The notes: generated from the letters alone by a model not told the origin. A stretch of DNA of 64,000 nt from Methylacidiphilum sp. Yel (GCF_004421185.1 NZ_LXQB01000067.1:1-64000); one strand, 5' to 3'; positions 9,098 through 18,838 are shown, numbered from the stretch's first letter. A program made the numbers and translations.

Positions 9098-9709
9098 ATG
9101 AACTTTATGAACTTCCAACAAAAGAAAATAGCTTTCTTAACTAAAAGATTCCATCTATTCTGTTTAATTTTAATTTTTTTCCCCTCTGCATGGGCTTTCG
9201 AAAATTCGTTTCCAACTAGCAAAAAGGCTCCACCCTTCTCCCTCAGAGAATTTAGAGAGAAAACTCTTTTTCTTATTAATCGTTTCCGTAAAGACCAATA
9301 TCTCTCTGCATTAAACTTAAGTCCGGAACTCAACGAAATCAGTCAACAATGGGCTGAACATATTGCCCAAGAAAGAAAACTTGTCCATCGATCCTTAAAC
9401 TCCTTAAAAGAAATAACCCGTAGGGAGGGATGGAGTTTAATCAATGAAAATCTGCATTATTCAACAGAAGGAGCGGATCCAGAAGAAACCGTTGAAGCAT
9501 GGAAAAAAAGTCCCGGGCATCGGAAAAACCTACTGGATGATAACATTCAGATAGCCGGCATTGGAGTTGCGTTTGCAGATAATGCGGGGTATGTGGTTTT
9601 TAATGGAGCGGCAATCAACCAAATGAATGGAAATTCGCCATCCTCATTACCTCATTTTCTTAGAAAGATATTCCCAAAAAGCCAAGAACGCGATGGAGAT
9701 CTTGAATAG
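9098..9709 (+). CDS. Secreted CAP/SCP-domain protein
   Basis: This is an exported protein with a CAP (cysteine-rich secretory/antigen 5/PR-1) domain. A basic N-region and hydrophobic stretch (about 13-31, ending SAWAFE) form a signal peptide. The CAP domain (about 55-175) shows the usual marks: NRFRKDQYLSALNLSPEL, a histidine in LVHRS, ENL, and WKKSPGHRKNLLD with the second histidine. Bacterial CAP proteins are of largely unknown function; some bind lipids or act on the envelope. The 203 residues include a basic tail. Its 3' end overlaps the 3' end of parB by 50 bases in convergent orientation. It is not part of an operon. Confidence 0.82.
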   Translation: MNFMNFQQKKIAFLTKRFHLFCLILIFFPSAWAFENSFPTSKKAPPFSLREFREKTLFLINRFRKDQYLSALNLSPELNEISQQWAEHIAQERKLVHRSLNSLKEITRREGWSLINENLHYSTEGADPEETVEAWKKSPGHRKNLLDDNIQIAGIGVAFADNAGYVVFNGAAINQMNGNSPSSLPHFLRKIFPKSQERDGDLE

Positions 9710-10538
9710 ACCGAAAGGTAATTTCTATTTTCCCCGAATTTTTATCCCCCTTAATTTTGACTGGAGAACCAAATTTTACGCAGAGCTCTTTTTCGATGTT
9801 TGTGAAAAGGAAATCTGCTTCTTTTTCTTTTTGGACCACTAATGATTTTTTTTTCTTTTCGTTATAATTTCCTACAAATTCTTCAGTTTTTCTAACCGAC
9901 CATCCCTCCTTCACTATTTTTTGGGCCACTTTTTCTTGCATTTCTCTATCTGTAAGCCCAACCAAGACTTTGCCATGTCCCTGACTTAAACTGCCTTTTT
10001 CAATAAGATCCTGAACAGGCTGGGACAAGGACAACAATCGCAAAGAGTTGGCGATGGTTGCTCTGTTTTTTCCAAGCCTCTGGGCTACAACCTCTTGGGT
10101 CAGCCCATATTTTTCGATCATAAGGGCATAGCCTCTAGCCTCTTCGATAGGATTCAGATCGCTCCGTTGCAGGTTCTCCATTAAAGCAATCTCTATAAGA
10201 TCTCTATCAGAGGCCCGCCGGATAATCGCAGGAATAGTTTCCAGTCCAGCGCGTATGGCTGACCTCCATCTTCTCTCTCCTGCGATCAATTCGAAATGAT
10301 TTTCTTTTTGCTGCCTTACAATTACAGGCTGCAGCAATCCCTTTTCTTTAATCGATTGGGTTAGTTCTTCCAGTTCTTCTTCACGAATCTCTTTTCTAGG
10401 TTGATACGGATTAGGAGAAATGCTATCTACCTTGATCAAACTAATTTTTTCTCCGAGCTCTTCGCTCGGAACCGATGAAAAAAGTGATTTTGTATTGATT
10501 AAGTCACTCAAACCTTTACCAAGGCTTCTTTTAGACAT
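9660..10538 (-). CDS. parB: Chromosome-partitioning protein ParB (Spo0J)
   Basis: ParB is a CTP-dependent clamp that loads at parS sites near the origin for chromosome segregation. The N-terminus MSKRSLGKGLSDLI is typical of chromosomal ParB. The ParB/Srx domain contains PNPYQPRK (42-49) and the CTP-binding AGERRWRSA (about 82-90), followed by LMENLQRSDLNPIEEA. The helix-turn-helix follows (QEVVAQRLGKNRATIANSLRLL region), then a C-terminal dimer domain. The 292 residues are normal. ParA, often adjacent, is not next to it, and I saw no consensus parS in the nearby intergenic DNA. Its presence about 20 kb from dnaA fits an origin-proximal region. Confidence 0.95.
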   Translation of the reverse strand: MSKRSLGKGLSDLINTKSLFSSVPSEELGEKISLIKVDSISPNPYQPRKEIREEELEELTQSIKEKGLLQPVIVRQQKENHFELIAGERRWRSAIRAGLETIPAIIRRASDRDLIEIALMENLQRSDLNPIEEARGYALMIEKYGLTQEVVAQRLGKNRATIANSLRLLSLSQPVQDLIEKGSLSQGHGKVLVGLTDREMQEKVAQKIVKEGWSVRKTEEFVGNYNEKKKKSLVVQKEKEADFLFTNIEKELCVKFGSPVKIKGDKNSGKIEITFRSIQDLHRVLGFLGISF

Positions 10539-10696
10539 ATCTTCTCAGTTATTTTCCATCAAGTTCAATAGGTTGAAAAGAGAAATCAAAAAGATTTTTC
10601 TTAAAACAACTAAAGGAGAAATAAAGAAAAAAGACATTTTCTTTGAAAGATTTTTAGGCTTTTACTAAAGTAAATTGAAAGTATTCCTTCAGAATG

Positions 10697-10768
10697 GCGC
10701 GGTTAGCTTAGTGGTAGAGCGCTCGCTTCACACGCGAGAGGTCACAGGTTCAATCCCTGTACCGCGCA
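10697..10768 (+). tRNA. tRNA-Val (CAC)
   Basis: A full cloverleaf can be drawn: acceptor GCGCGGT/ACCGCGC, a D arm with GGTAGAGC, anticodon stem CTCGC/GCGAG with loop TTCACAC (anticodon CAC at 10729-10731), and T arm ACAGG/CCTGT with TTCAATC. The discriminator is A. CCA is not encoded. CAC reads the valine codon GUG. Confidence 0.95.
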
Positions 10769-10772
10769 GACT

Positions 10773-13514
10773 TTATTCATTTACCCTATTTCGGGAATCC
10801 ATTTTACCTAAACTCAACTCTGCAATATATTCTTGAGAGGATTCATCAAAATACACAACAAAGCCTTCTTTCTCAGCAATTTTTTTCATCGATTCATTCA
10901 GTGGCAACATTCTGCCAATGATCCATGATAGCTTCTCTTTTAGACCAATCTCTTTAAGCTTGCGTAAAAGGAGCGTTCCAAGCCCCTTATGCTGCCATTG
11001 ATCCTGGATGATAATGGCAAATTCAGCTCCTTCAAATCCATGAAATTTTCCAAGTCTTCCTACACCTATGATTTCTCGAGGCTGATCTGCTGCAAGTATC
11101 TGAGCCACAAGGACAATTTCGATGTTATAATCTGAAAAACATATTCGAGATAATCTCAAATGATCTACTCTTTCTTCAAAGGATAGATTTTGAAAATAAC
11201 GGTAATATACCGATTCTTGAGAAAGGCCTTTATGGAATTCGATCATCAATGGTTCATCTTCAGGTCTAATTGGTCTAATCAAAACGCTTGTACCATCTAA
11301 AAGCCTCTCCTTCCATATATACTCTAAAGGATAAGGCCGAATTGCAGGAGAACGAATAGTGCTCTCATCGATTATAAATGGATGAAGAACAATCCTTGCA
11401 TCTAGAGCTATAACCATAGAGCCGTAGACTAATAGTGGATTAATATCTATTTCTTTTATTCTGCTTTCATATACGAGTAGTTCACTGAAACGGACCAAAG
11501 TTTCATTAAGTTTTCTCATATCCACAGGCGGAATGCCCCTAAATCCATGAAAAGCTTTCGCTATTTTAGTCCGGTCAATAAGAATAGAAGAAAGGGCCGT
11601 AGTCAGAGGCGGAAGGGCAAGGGCATTGTCTTTATAAATTTCGACAAACATCCCTCCAGATCCAAAGAGCATGACTGGCCCAAACTGAGGATCAGTTGTT
11701 CCTCCCAAGATCAGTTCAATCCCTTTTTCTGAAATCATTCTTTGAATCGTTATGCCTTCAAAGGCATCTTCGGAAGCATGTTTTATTGTATTATCCCTAA
11801 TTTTTCGAAAGGCTTTTTCCAGAGAAGCTTTATCGGATATACCAAGGATCACCCCTCCTACATCGCTCTTATGAGAGACTTTTGTCGAATTTAACTTAGC
11901 AACCACTGGATAGCCAATTTCTTCTGCAATAGAGAGGGCTTCCTGTTCGTTTTTTGCCAGGAAAGTTTCATTGACGCCAATCCCATAAAAACGGAGGATT
12001 TCTTTGGATTGATATTCTGTTAAAAGCGTTAGGTTTTTTTCTTTCAGTTGCGAAAGAAGTGCCTGCGTATTTTTTTTGGCTTTAAGTATCTCTTCTGATG
12101 AACTAACAAGGATAGGAGTTTCATAGATCGCTGAAAAATTTTTCCTATGGAGCCAACCAAAAGAAAAAGATTGTGCGGCTTCTTCGGGAAAATCAAAAGT
12201 TGGTATTCCCTCTTTTTCAAGAATATTCCTACTTTCAGAGACAGATTCTCCTCCCATCCAACAGCAAAGCAGTGGCTTAGAGTAATGTTTCGCTAGCAAA
12301 GCTACTTCTTGAGCCGTTTCTTTTGGTTTAGTCATAGCTTGTTTTGTAAGAATAACAAGCAGACCATCGGCATTTTCCTCTTCTAAGAGGACCTCTAAAG
12401 CCTTTCGATAGCGTTCCACATCCGCATCCCCCAATATGTCCACGGGATTAGCATGACTCCAGGCTTGAGGGAGAAAAGCCTCTAATTTACGAATGGTAGC
12501 CTCTGAAAGTTCAGCAAGTTTGCCACCAGTAAGCACAAGCTTGTCGGTTGCCAAGACGCCAGCCCCTCCAGCATTTGTTAAGATTGCAAGCTTCGGACCT
12601 AACGGCAGAGGTCTTTGGCTGAAAAAAGAAGCCAGAGAAAAAAATTCAGAAAAAGAGTCGACCCTTAGCACACCCGTCCGAAGAAAAGCAGCATCTAAAA
12701 CGGCATCACTACCTGTCATTGAACCCGTATGAGATAGCGCTGCCTGAGAACCTTCTTTTGATCTTCCAGCTTTCAATACCAAAATAGGCTTTTGGAAATT
12801 CAGTTGTCTGGCAGCAGAAAGAAATGATGCTGGATCCCCAATGGATTCCATATATATAAGGATCACCCTGGTTAAATGGTCTTCAGCCAGATAAAAAAGA
12901 ATGTCTCCCCAATCTACATCAGCTAAAGAACCCAAAGAAAAAAAAGCGCTAAATCCAATGTCTCGACTTAAACTCCAATCCAATACAGCAGCCCCTAGTG
13001 CTCCACTCTGACTCAAAAAAGCGATATGCCCCACTTTAGGCATTTGAGGTAAAAATGTGCCATTGAATCGAACAGAAGGAAGCATGATCCCTACACAATT
13101 AGGACCAATGATTCTAAGTCCCCCTCGCCTGGCTGTTTGGACAACCTTTTGTTCTAACAACCTTCCTGCCTCTCCGATCTCTTTAAAACCAGCCGAAATA
13201 ATCACTGCTCCTTTAACAGAGGCATGCACACAATCTTCTATGATCTGAGGAACAGTGATAGCCGGAGTTGCGATAATCGCTAGGTCAATAGAACTGGGAA
13301 TATCTTTGATGGTGGGATAAGACTTTCTTCCAAAAATTTCCGTATGATTAGGATTAACCGGATAAAATATGCCTCCCCATTTGATCAGATTTTCCATCAA
13401 AGCCCTTCCGACAGAAAAGGGTTGTTCTGAAGCCCCTACGAGGGCTACCCGCTTGGGAGGAAGAAAATTCCTTATGCCGTAAGTTCCCACAATGAGTTTG
13501 GAGCTGATTTGCAT
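10773..13514 (-). CDS. ADP-forming acyl-CoA synthetase fused to GNAT acetyltransferase
   Basis: Domains in order (numbered from the chosen ATG): CoA-binding (about 15-115, VALVGASEQP); succinyl-CoA-ligase-like domains (about 155-440) with SHTGSMTGSD and the conserved His at H262; ATP-grasp (about 480-700); C-terminal GNAT acetyltransferase (about 735-895, with HKGLGTLLL as acetyl-CoA loop). This is the layout of Pat/YfiQ-type protein lysine acetyltransferases, which regulate acetyl-CoA synthetase, and of bifunctional acyl-CoA synthetases. The phosphate-carrying His of true ADP-forming synthetases appears to be kept, so it may make acyl-CoA as well as acetylate proteins. A TTG at 13565 would overlap the ppsA stop and has GGAG only one base upstream; I prefer the ATG after the ppsA stop. 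Co-transcription with ppsA is likely. Confidence 0.85.
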   Translation of the reverse strand: MQISSKLIVGTYGIRNFLPPKRVALVGASEQPFSVGRALMENLIKWGGIFYPVNPNHTEIFGRKSYPTIKDIPSSIDLAIIATPAITVPQIIEDCVHASVKGAVIISAGFKEIGEAGRLLEQKVVQTARRGGLRIIGPNCVGIMLPSVRFNGTFLPQMPKVGHIAFLSQSGALGAAVLDWSLSRDIGFSAFFSLGSLADVDWGDILFYLAEDHLTRVILIYMESIGDPASFLSAARQLNFQKPILVLKAGRSKEGSQAALSHTGSMTGSDAVLDAAFLRTGVLRVDSFSEFFSLASFFSQRPLPLGPKLAILTNAGGAGVLATDKLVLTGGKLAELSEATIRKLEAFLPQAWSHANPVDILGDADVERYRKALEVLLEEENADGLLVILTKQAMTKPKETAQEVALLAKHYSKPLLCCWMGGESVSESRNILEKEGIPTFDFPEEAAQSFSFGWLHRKNFSAIYETPILVSSSEEILKAKKNTQALLSQLKEKNLTLLTEYQSKEILRFYGIGVNETFLAKNEQEALSIAEEIGYPVVAKLNSTKVSHKSDVGGVILGISDKASLEKAFRKIRDNTIKHASEDAFEGITIQRMISEKGIELILGGTTDPQFGPVMLFGSGGMFVEIYKDNALALPPLTTALSSILIDRTKIAKAFHGFRGIPPVDMRKLNETLVRFSELLVYESRIKEIDINPLLVYGSMVIALDARIVLHPFIIDESTIRSPAIRPYPLEYIWKERLLDGTSVLIRPIRPEDEPLMIEFHKGLSQESVYYRYFQNLSFEERVDHLRLSRICFSDYNIEIVLVAQILAADQPREIIGVGRLGKFHGFEGAEFAIIIQDQWQHKGLGTLLLRKLKEIGLKEKLSWIIGRMLPLNESMKKIAEKEGFVVYFDESSQEYIAELSLGKMDSRNRVNE

Positions 13515-13536
13515 ATCGCTAAGAGTATCTTTGATT

Positions 13537-15975
13537 TTATGATGTTCGAAAAAGGTTCTTTTCAAGCTCCAAGATATTTAAAGTCGTCTTAATAACGACA
13601 TCCGCACTCAATGAGAGGCTATCGATTCCCTCTTTGACGAGAAACTCGGCAAACTCAGGATAATTACTGGGAGCTTCTCCACAAATCCCAATCTTTTTCT
13701 GTTTCTGTTTTGCCGTTTTTATTACAGAAGAAATCATACGCTTGACCGCCTCATTTCTTTCGTCATAGAGGGAAGCGATAATTTCAGAATCCCTATCTAC
13801 CCCAAGGACAAGTTGAGTCAAATCATTCGAGCCAATAGAAAAACCATCAAAAATCTCGCAAAACTCTTCGGCCAGAATGACATTACTGGGAATTTCGCAC
13901 ATCATGTAAATCTCAAGCCCCTTTTCTCCTTTTTTAAGACCGTTTTTCTCCATTTCGGCTATCACCTTCTTGCCCTCTTCTACCGTCCTTACGACTGGAA
14001 TCATGACCTTGATATTAAAAAGGCCAAAGGTTTCTCTCGCTCTCCGTATAGCCTGGCACTCCAAAGCAAAACCTTCCTGATACCTTGGATTATAATAACG
14101 AGAAGCACCCCTAAATCCAATCATCGGATTGCGTTCTATAGGTTCAAAGTCTTGACCGCCTATCAAATTGGCATATTCATTGGTCTTAAAATCACTAAGC
14201 CTGACTATGACATCCTTTGGATAAAAGGCAGCGGCAATCATCCCAATTCCTTCGGCGAGTTTCTCCACAAAAAAATCCGTTTTTTTTGGATAGATTTCTG
14301 TCATTTCTATGATCTTCTTTTTATCTTCCCCTTCTTTTAACTGGTCAAAATGCACTAAAGCCATTGGATGGATTCTGACATAATTGGTCAAAATAAACTC
14401 TTCCCGTGCTAACCCTACCCCATCATTGGGAAGAAAAGAAAGATCAAAGGCCTCTTCAGGATTTCCTACATTCATCATGATCTTTGTCCGTGGCCGTGGG
14501 ATGTTTTCCAAATTCACTTTTTCAATTTCAAAAGGAATTTCTCCATTATAAACTTTACCCACCTCTCCTTCTGCACAGCTCACGGTTACGATCATACCAT
14601 CTTTCAAAACCTCCGTCCCTCTTTCTGTACCTACAATAGCAGGAACCCCTAACTCTCGACTAACAATAGCCGCATGACAGGTCCTTCCGCCCCGATTCGT
14701 CACAATCGCCTTGGCCTTCTTCATTATAGGTTCCCAATCAGGGTCAGTTTTTTCAGTCACAAGAATTTCGCCTGGCTCGAACCGATCTATCTGTTGAATG
14801 CTTTTGATAACCTTGATTTTCCCATGAACAATTTTTTCTCCCACGCTTCTTCCTTCAACCAGAACGGGGCCAGTGCCTTTGAGTCGATAAAATTCTAAAA
14901 CGTTCCTGACTTTCCCTCCATGTACTGTTTCTGGTCTAGCTTGAAGCATAAAAAGTTCTCCACTCAGTCCGTCTTTTGCCCACTCCATATCCATGGGAGT
15001 AAATCGACCATTGAGTTGAGAATAATGTTCTTCCACAATACAAGCCCACTTGGCAAGGGTAAGGATCTCTTCATCTGTTAAAGAAAATTTTTTCCTCTCT
15101 TCTGGGGGCACAGGAATATTTTTTACAATTTTTTCTCCTCCAATATCGTAGACGAGTTTCATTTCTTTGCCCCCCAACCTTTTCTGTAGGATTGGCTGAA
15201 AACCCTGCATCAAAGTGGGCTTGAAAACATAAAATTCGTCTGGATTGACGATTCCTTGTACAATATTTTCTCCTAACCCATAAGAAGAATTGATTAAAAC
15301 CGCATTGCGAAAACCTGATTCCGTATCAATAGAAAACATCACTCCCGAGCAAGCCAAATCCGATCTAACCATTCTTTGAACCCCAACAGAAAGAGCTACT
15401 TTTGTATGTTCAAATCCCATGTCTGACCGATAAGATATGGCTCTATCAGTAAACAAGGAAGCAAAACACTTTTTAATTGAATGCAGTAAATTATCCTTAC
15501 CCCGAACATTTAAATAGGTTTCTTGCTGACCAGCGAAACTAGCACCAGGGAGATCTTCAGCGGTAGCACTGGAGCGAACCGCTACATCCACAGCCTGCTG
15601 TTTAGCCTCTTTATTCAGTTTTGCATAGGCATTTATAATTTCATTTTCAAGTTCCTTGGGCATTGGAGAATCAATTATTAAGGTTCTAATTTTCCTACCT
15701 CTTTCCCTCAAATTCTCAAGATCATGTGGATCTAAACCTGAAAGCAACTCTTTTATCTCTTCTTCAAGCCTGTTTTCAGATAAAAAAAATCGATAGGCTT
15801 GGGCTGTTGTAGCAAAACCGTTTGGCACTTTTATGCCTTTGGAAGAAAGATGAGAATACATTTCCCCTAAAGAAGCATTTTTGCCACCAACAAGAGGAAC
15901 ATCTTTGAGACTTATCTGATCGAACCATAAGACGAAAGGTTTATTGTCTTTTAGACTATTAGGCGTCGGATGCAT
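13537..15975 (-). CDS. ppsA: Phosphoenolpyruvate synthase
   Basis: It converts pyruvate, ATP and water to PEP, AMP and phosphate, allowing gluconeogenesis. The N-terminal ATP-binding domain opens with VPLVGGKNASLGEMY and contains VAVRSSATAEDLPGASFAGQ. The central swivelling domain holds the phosphohistidine loop GGRTCHAAIVSRELG. The C-terminal PEP/pyruvate barrel has GFRGASRYY, SIGSNDLTQL and KIGICGEAPS. The 812 residues match PpsA rather than the larger pyruvate phosphate dikinase. GAGGTGA lies just upstream of the ATG. It leads a pair with the acyl-CoA synthetase/GNAT fusion downstream, placing C2/C3 intermediate handling in one transcript. Confidence 0.95.
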   Translation of the reverse strand: MHPTPNSLKDNKPFVLWFDQISLKDVPLVGGKNASLGEMYSHLSSKGIKVPNGFATTAQAYRFFLSENRLEEEIKELLSGLDPHDLENLRERGRKIRTLIIDSPMPKELENEIINAYAKLNKEAKQQAVDVAVRSSATAEDLPGASFAGQQETYLNVRGKDNLLHSIKKCFASLFTDRAISYRSDMGFEHTKVALSVGVQRMVRSDLACSGVMFSIDTESGFRNAVLINSSYGLGENIVQGIVNPDEFYVFKPTLMQGFQPILQKRLGGKEMKLVYDIGGEKIVKNIPVPPEERKKFSLTDEEILTLAKWACIVEEHYSQLNGRFTPMDMEWAKDGLSGELFMLQARPETVHGGKVRNVLEFYRLKGTGPVLVEGRSVGEKIVHGKIKVIKSIQQIDRFEPGEILVTEKTDPDWEPIMKKAKAIVTNRGGRTCHAAIVSRELGVPAIVGTERGTEVLKDGMIVTVSCAEGEVGKVYNGEIPFEIEKVNLENIPRPRTKIMMNVGNPEEAFDLSFLPNDGVGLAREEFILTNYVRIHPMALVHFDQLKEGEDKKKIIEMTEIYPKKTDFFVEKLAEGIGMIAAAFYPKDVIVRLSDFKTNEYANLIGGQDFEPIERNPMIGFRGASRYYNPRYQEGFALECQAIRRARETFGLFNIKVMIPVVRTVEEGKKVIAEMEKNGLKKGEKGLEIYMMCEIPSNVILAEEFCEIFDGFSIGSNDLTQLVLGVDRDSEIIASLYDERNEAVKRMISSVIKTAKQKQKKIGICGEAPSNYPEFAEFLVKEGIDSLSLSADVVIKTTLNILELEKNLFRTS

Positions 15976-16196
15976 GCATCACCTCTTTTTTGTAAAAGTT
16001 GTTATTTTTAGTATTAAAAAAAAGAAGCTTTTATCGCACAGGAGGAACATAAAGGGATCTTTGCCCAAAAACAACCCTTGTGTCTCTTTAAGCATATTTA
16101 GGTAGAGTGGTCATAGAATTCCACTTAAGAGGATATTTCTTTGACCCGCCTCTCTCTTTTTCCTATTGGAGAAAGGGGTTTTTAGCCAAGATAATT
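15976..16196. other. Gap between rlmI-like gene and ppsA
   Basis: No coding frame is seen. At about 16150-16183 the plus strand has a stem of CTCTTTTTCC against GGAGAAAGGG followed by a T-run, a terminator shape for plus-strand reading, although no plus-strand gene ends here. The ppsA promoter should lie in the AT-rich part at 15990-16040. Confidence 0.35.
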
Positions 16197-17390
16197 CTAA
16201 TCTATTTTTTGAGCTAAAACTCCCTTGAGGTACTCGGTTTCAGGAATATTAAATAAAATAGGATGATCAGCACTTTGCGGCAAACAATTAAGATAGCGAA
16301 GTCTGGTATGAGTCTCCCAGGAAGCCTTGGCAATCAACTCTTTCCATTCTTCCATCATAATATGATGCGAACAACAAAAACTAGCTAAATAGCCTCCCAC
16401 CTCCAACAAATTTAATGCTCGCAAATGGATCTCATGATAGCCGCGAAAAGCCGATTCTTTTTGAACTTTTGTTTTGGTAAAAGAAGGAGGATCGAGAATA
16501 ATCAAATCAAATTTCTGCTTTTCTTTTTCTTTTTTCCGCAGCCAATCGAAAGCATTTTCACATACCCACTCTATTCGCAGGCCGAGCGAATCGGCATTTT
16601 TTTTCCCAATACCGATTGCAGCAGCAGATTGATCCACAGCAATACAATGTTTGGCGCCTTGAAGGGCACAAAATATTGAAAAAAGACCTTGATACGAAAA
16701 ACAATCAAGCACTCTTTTATCTTTGGCCATATTGGCAATCAGCCGATAATTGGCAGCTTGATCCAAATAGAGGCCGGTTTTCTGTCCGTTAAGAATGTCA
16801 ACCAAAATAGTCACCCCATCCAGAGTAACAGAAAAGAGCCCTGGAGCCTGTTGTGCTAAGCATTCTTTTGTTAGAGGTAATCCTTCTAGCAGCCGCACTG
16901 GAGCGTCATTTCGAACTATAATATTAGTGGAAGAGGTTAGTTGTTGTAAGCTATCTAGAATTTCCCCTCGTTTTCGATCAGCTCCCGATGTTAACAGTTG
17001 AACAACATACCAATCGGCATATCGATCTATGACCAATCCAGGAAATCCATCTGATTCAGACCAGAACAACCTATAAGCGTTGCTCCTTTTGCCCGAAAAA
17101 ATCTGTTCCCTATATTTGAAAGCGTTAGTTAGGAAGGATACAATAATATTTTTATCCAGAGGGACTCTTTCCCTAGAATAAATCCTTACAGAAATTTGAG
17201 ATTGACTATTCCAAATTCCAACACCCAAATTTTGACCATTGGCAGAAATTACTTCCACAACATCCCCATTTTGAAGATGCTCATCAAAATGGGAAATCTC
17301 TGTTCGATATACCCAGACATGACCTTCTAAGATTCTATGCCTTCCCTCCTTTATCAAATAAACTTTGCCAGAAAAGGGAGATGGCTCCAT
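16197..17390 (-). CDS. RlmI-like rRNA (cytosine-C5) methyltransferase
   Basis: This is an SAM-dependent methyltransferase of the RlmI/YccW family, which in E. coli methylates C1962 of 23S rRNA. The N-terminal PUA domain (about 1-75, RILEGHVWVYRTEI) binds RNA. A middle domain follows (SDGFPGLVIDRY). The Rossmann core has motif I VLDCFSYQGLFSIF, an acidic VDQSAAAI, the catalytic-site LDPPSFTK and a CCSHH segment that holds the presumed nucleophilic cysteine. The 397 residues match the family. The target base in this organism is inferred from family membership. It lies 29 bases past the 3' end of the lysine aminomutase gene on the same strand. Confidence 0.87.
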   Translation of the reverse strand: MEPSPFSGKVYLIKEGRHRILEGHVWVYRTEISHFDEHLQNGDVVEVISANGQNLGVGIWNSQSQISVRIYSRERVPLDKNIIVSFLTNAFKYREQIFSGKRSNAYRLFWSESDGFPGLVIDRYADWYVVQLLTSGADRKRGEILDSLQQLTSSTNIIVRNDAPVRLLEGLPLTKECLAQQAPGLFSVTLDGVTILVDILNGQKTGLYLDQAANYRLIANMAKDKRVLDCFSYQGLFSIFCALQGAKHCIAVDQSAAAIGIGKKNADSLGLRIEWVCENAFDWLRKKEKEKQKFDLIILDPPSFTKTKVQKESAFRGYHEIHLRALNLLEVGGYLASFCCSHHIMMEEWKELIAKASWETHTRLRYLNCLPQSADHPILFNIPETEYLKGVLAQKID

Positions 17391-17419
17391 ACAGATAATC
17401 GAGACTTTATGATTTATTT

Positions 17420-18553
17420 TTACATGCAGGTCCCAGACTGTCGATCATAGTTTTCGTCTTGTTTTGTATCTTGACCTCCGGGATAGGAGTAAATTTTACC
17501 TTCATAATTTCGTAACAGTACTTTATCTTCATAATATCCTATAACATAATCTGGATTCAAAGGGATCTTTCCGCCCCCTCCCGGTCCATCCACCACATAT
17601 TGCGGAACGGCAAAACCGGTTGTAAAACCTCTTAGATTTCTCATGATTTCCAATCCTTTTTTGATTGGCACACGAAAATGGTCCGTTCCCTGAATAAGAT
17701 CGCACTGATAAATATAATAAGGTCTCACTCTGCATCGGATCAGCTTTCTAACTAACTCCAGTATTATCTGATGGTCATCATTGATCCCTTTTAAAAGCAC
17801 AGACTGATTGCCTAGTGGGATGCCAGCATCCGCTAATTTTTCCAAAGCTATTTTCACTTCCATTGTCAATTCCTTGGGATGATTGGCATGGATATTGAGC
17901 CACAAAGGATGATAAGCCTTCAACATTTTGCAAAGACCATCCGTTATCCTTTGTGGGAGGAATATGGGAATCCGTGTTCCAATCCTAATAATTTCAATGT
18001 GAGGGATCTCTCTTAATTGTCTAAGAAGTTTTTCAAGCCGACTATCAGATAGTAAAAGTGGGTCTCCTCCGGAAATAAGCACATCTCTAACTTCTCGATG
18101 GTTTTTCAAATACTCAAAAGCTAATTTATCGTCGGTTTCTAGTTTTTGCCCACTAACCCCGCTGACAATCCTGCTTCTTGTACAATATCGACAATAACTA
18201 GCGCATCTATCTGTCACAAGGAAAAGAACTCTGTCGGGATATCGATGAACCAGTCCCGGAGCTACCATATCTTTATCTTCTCCGCAAGGATCTGACATTT
18301 CATAGGGCAAGCTAACTAGCTCCTCAACCCTTGGTATTACCTGCCTACGGATAGGACAATCAGGGTTTTGTGGATCGATGAGATTGAAAAAATAGGGGGT
18401 AAGGGAAAAGGCAAGCTTTTCTTTTGAAGCAAATCTAAGACCACGCTGTTCTTCAGGACTTAGAGCTAGTTGCTTTTCAATTTGCTCTAGGGAATGCAAT
18501 CGATTTTTCAGCTGCCAGTGCCAATCATTCCAATCCTTATCGGATATTGACAT
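17420..18553 (-). CDS. kamA: Lysine 2,3-aminomutase (radical SAM, PLP)
   Basis: This radical SAM enzyme moves the amino group of L-lysine to give L-beta-lysine. The iron-sulfur motif CASYCRYC (cysteines about 117, 121, 124 from the chosen start) and the PLP lysine in DGPGGGGKIPL are both present, with ISGGDPLLL typical of the family. I chose the ATG at 18553 because GGGAAAGG lies seven bases upstream; a TTG 48 bases earlier is weaker. The 377 residues are shorter than clostridial KamA (about 416) and a little longer than EpmB (about 340), the related enzyme that makes (R)-beta-lysine for elongation factor P. No epmA or efp is nearby, so either a beta-lysine osmolyte or EF-P role remains open. 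Confidence 0.85.
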   Translation of the reverse strand: MSISDKDWNDWHWQLKNRLHSLEQIEKQLALSPEEQRGLRFASKEKLAFSLTPYFFNLIDPQNPDCPIRRQVIPRVEELVSLPYEMSDPCGEDKDMVAPGLVHRYPDRVLFLVTDRCASYCRYCTRSRIVSGVSGQKLETDDKLAFEYLKNHREVRDVLISGGDPLLLSDSRLEKLLRQLREIPHIEIIRIGTRIPIFLPQRITDGLCKMLKAYHPLWLNIHANHPKELTMEVKIALEKLADAGIPLGNQSVLLKGINDDHQIILELVRKLIRCRVRPYYIYQCDLIQGTDHFRVPIKKGLEIMRNLRGFTTGFAVPQYVVDGPGGGGKIPLNPDYVIGYYEDKVLLRNYEGKIYSYPGGQDTKQDENYDRQSGTCM

Positions 18554-18687
18554 CCAACAACCTTTCCCTGGAGAAAGGAAATCTCGATGGGAAACACTCA
18601 AAGCAAATACCTTATTTTTTTGTTTATTAGCCTAAGGAATTGACCGTAGTTGTCAATAAGGAGAGAAGGATAAAAAAGAAAAAAAAA

Positions 18688-18770
18688 TGGGCAGAGCTGG
18701 ATTCGAACCAGCGAAGGCATACGCCAGCAGATTTACAGTCTGCCCCCGTTGGCCACTTGGGTATCTGCCC
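18688..18770 (-). tRNA. tRNA-Tyr (GTA)
   Basis: This is a class II tRNA. Acceptor GGGCAGA pairs with TCTGCCC and the discriminator is A. The anticodon loop CTGTAAA has GTA (18734-18736 on the plus strand reads TAC), a long variable arm follows, and the T arm contains GGTTCGAATCC. CCA is not encoded. The tRNA sits between kamA and pssA on the same strand. Confidence 0.95.
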
Positions 18771-18838
18771 AATTTTAAAAATCTTCTAACCTCCAGCATT
18801 GGCAATCTTTATCAAGCTTATTTTCAATCATGTAAGTT

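Noticed and set aside
10539-10696. Possible parS or ParB autoregulatory site upstream of parB
   Set aside because: No sequence near the TGTTTCACGTGAAACA consensus was found in this or the other intergenic regions I read.
13813-14340. 175-residue plus-strand frame inside ppsA
   Set aside because: It is antisense to a strongly conserved enzyme, with no family marks or start signals of its own.
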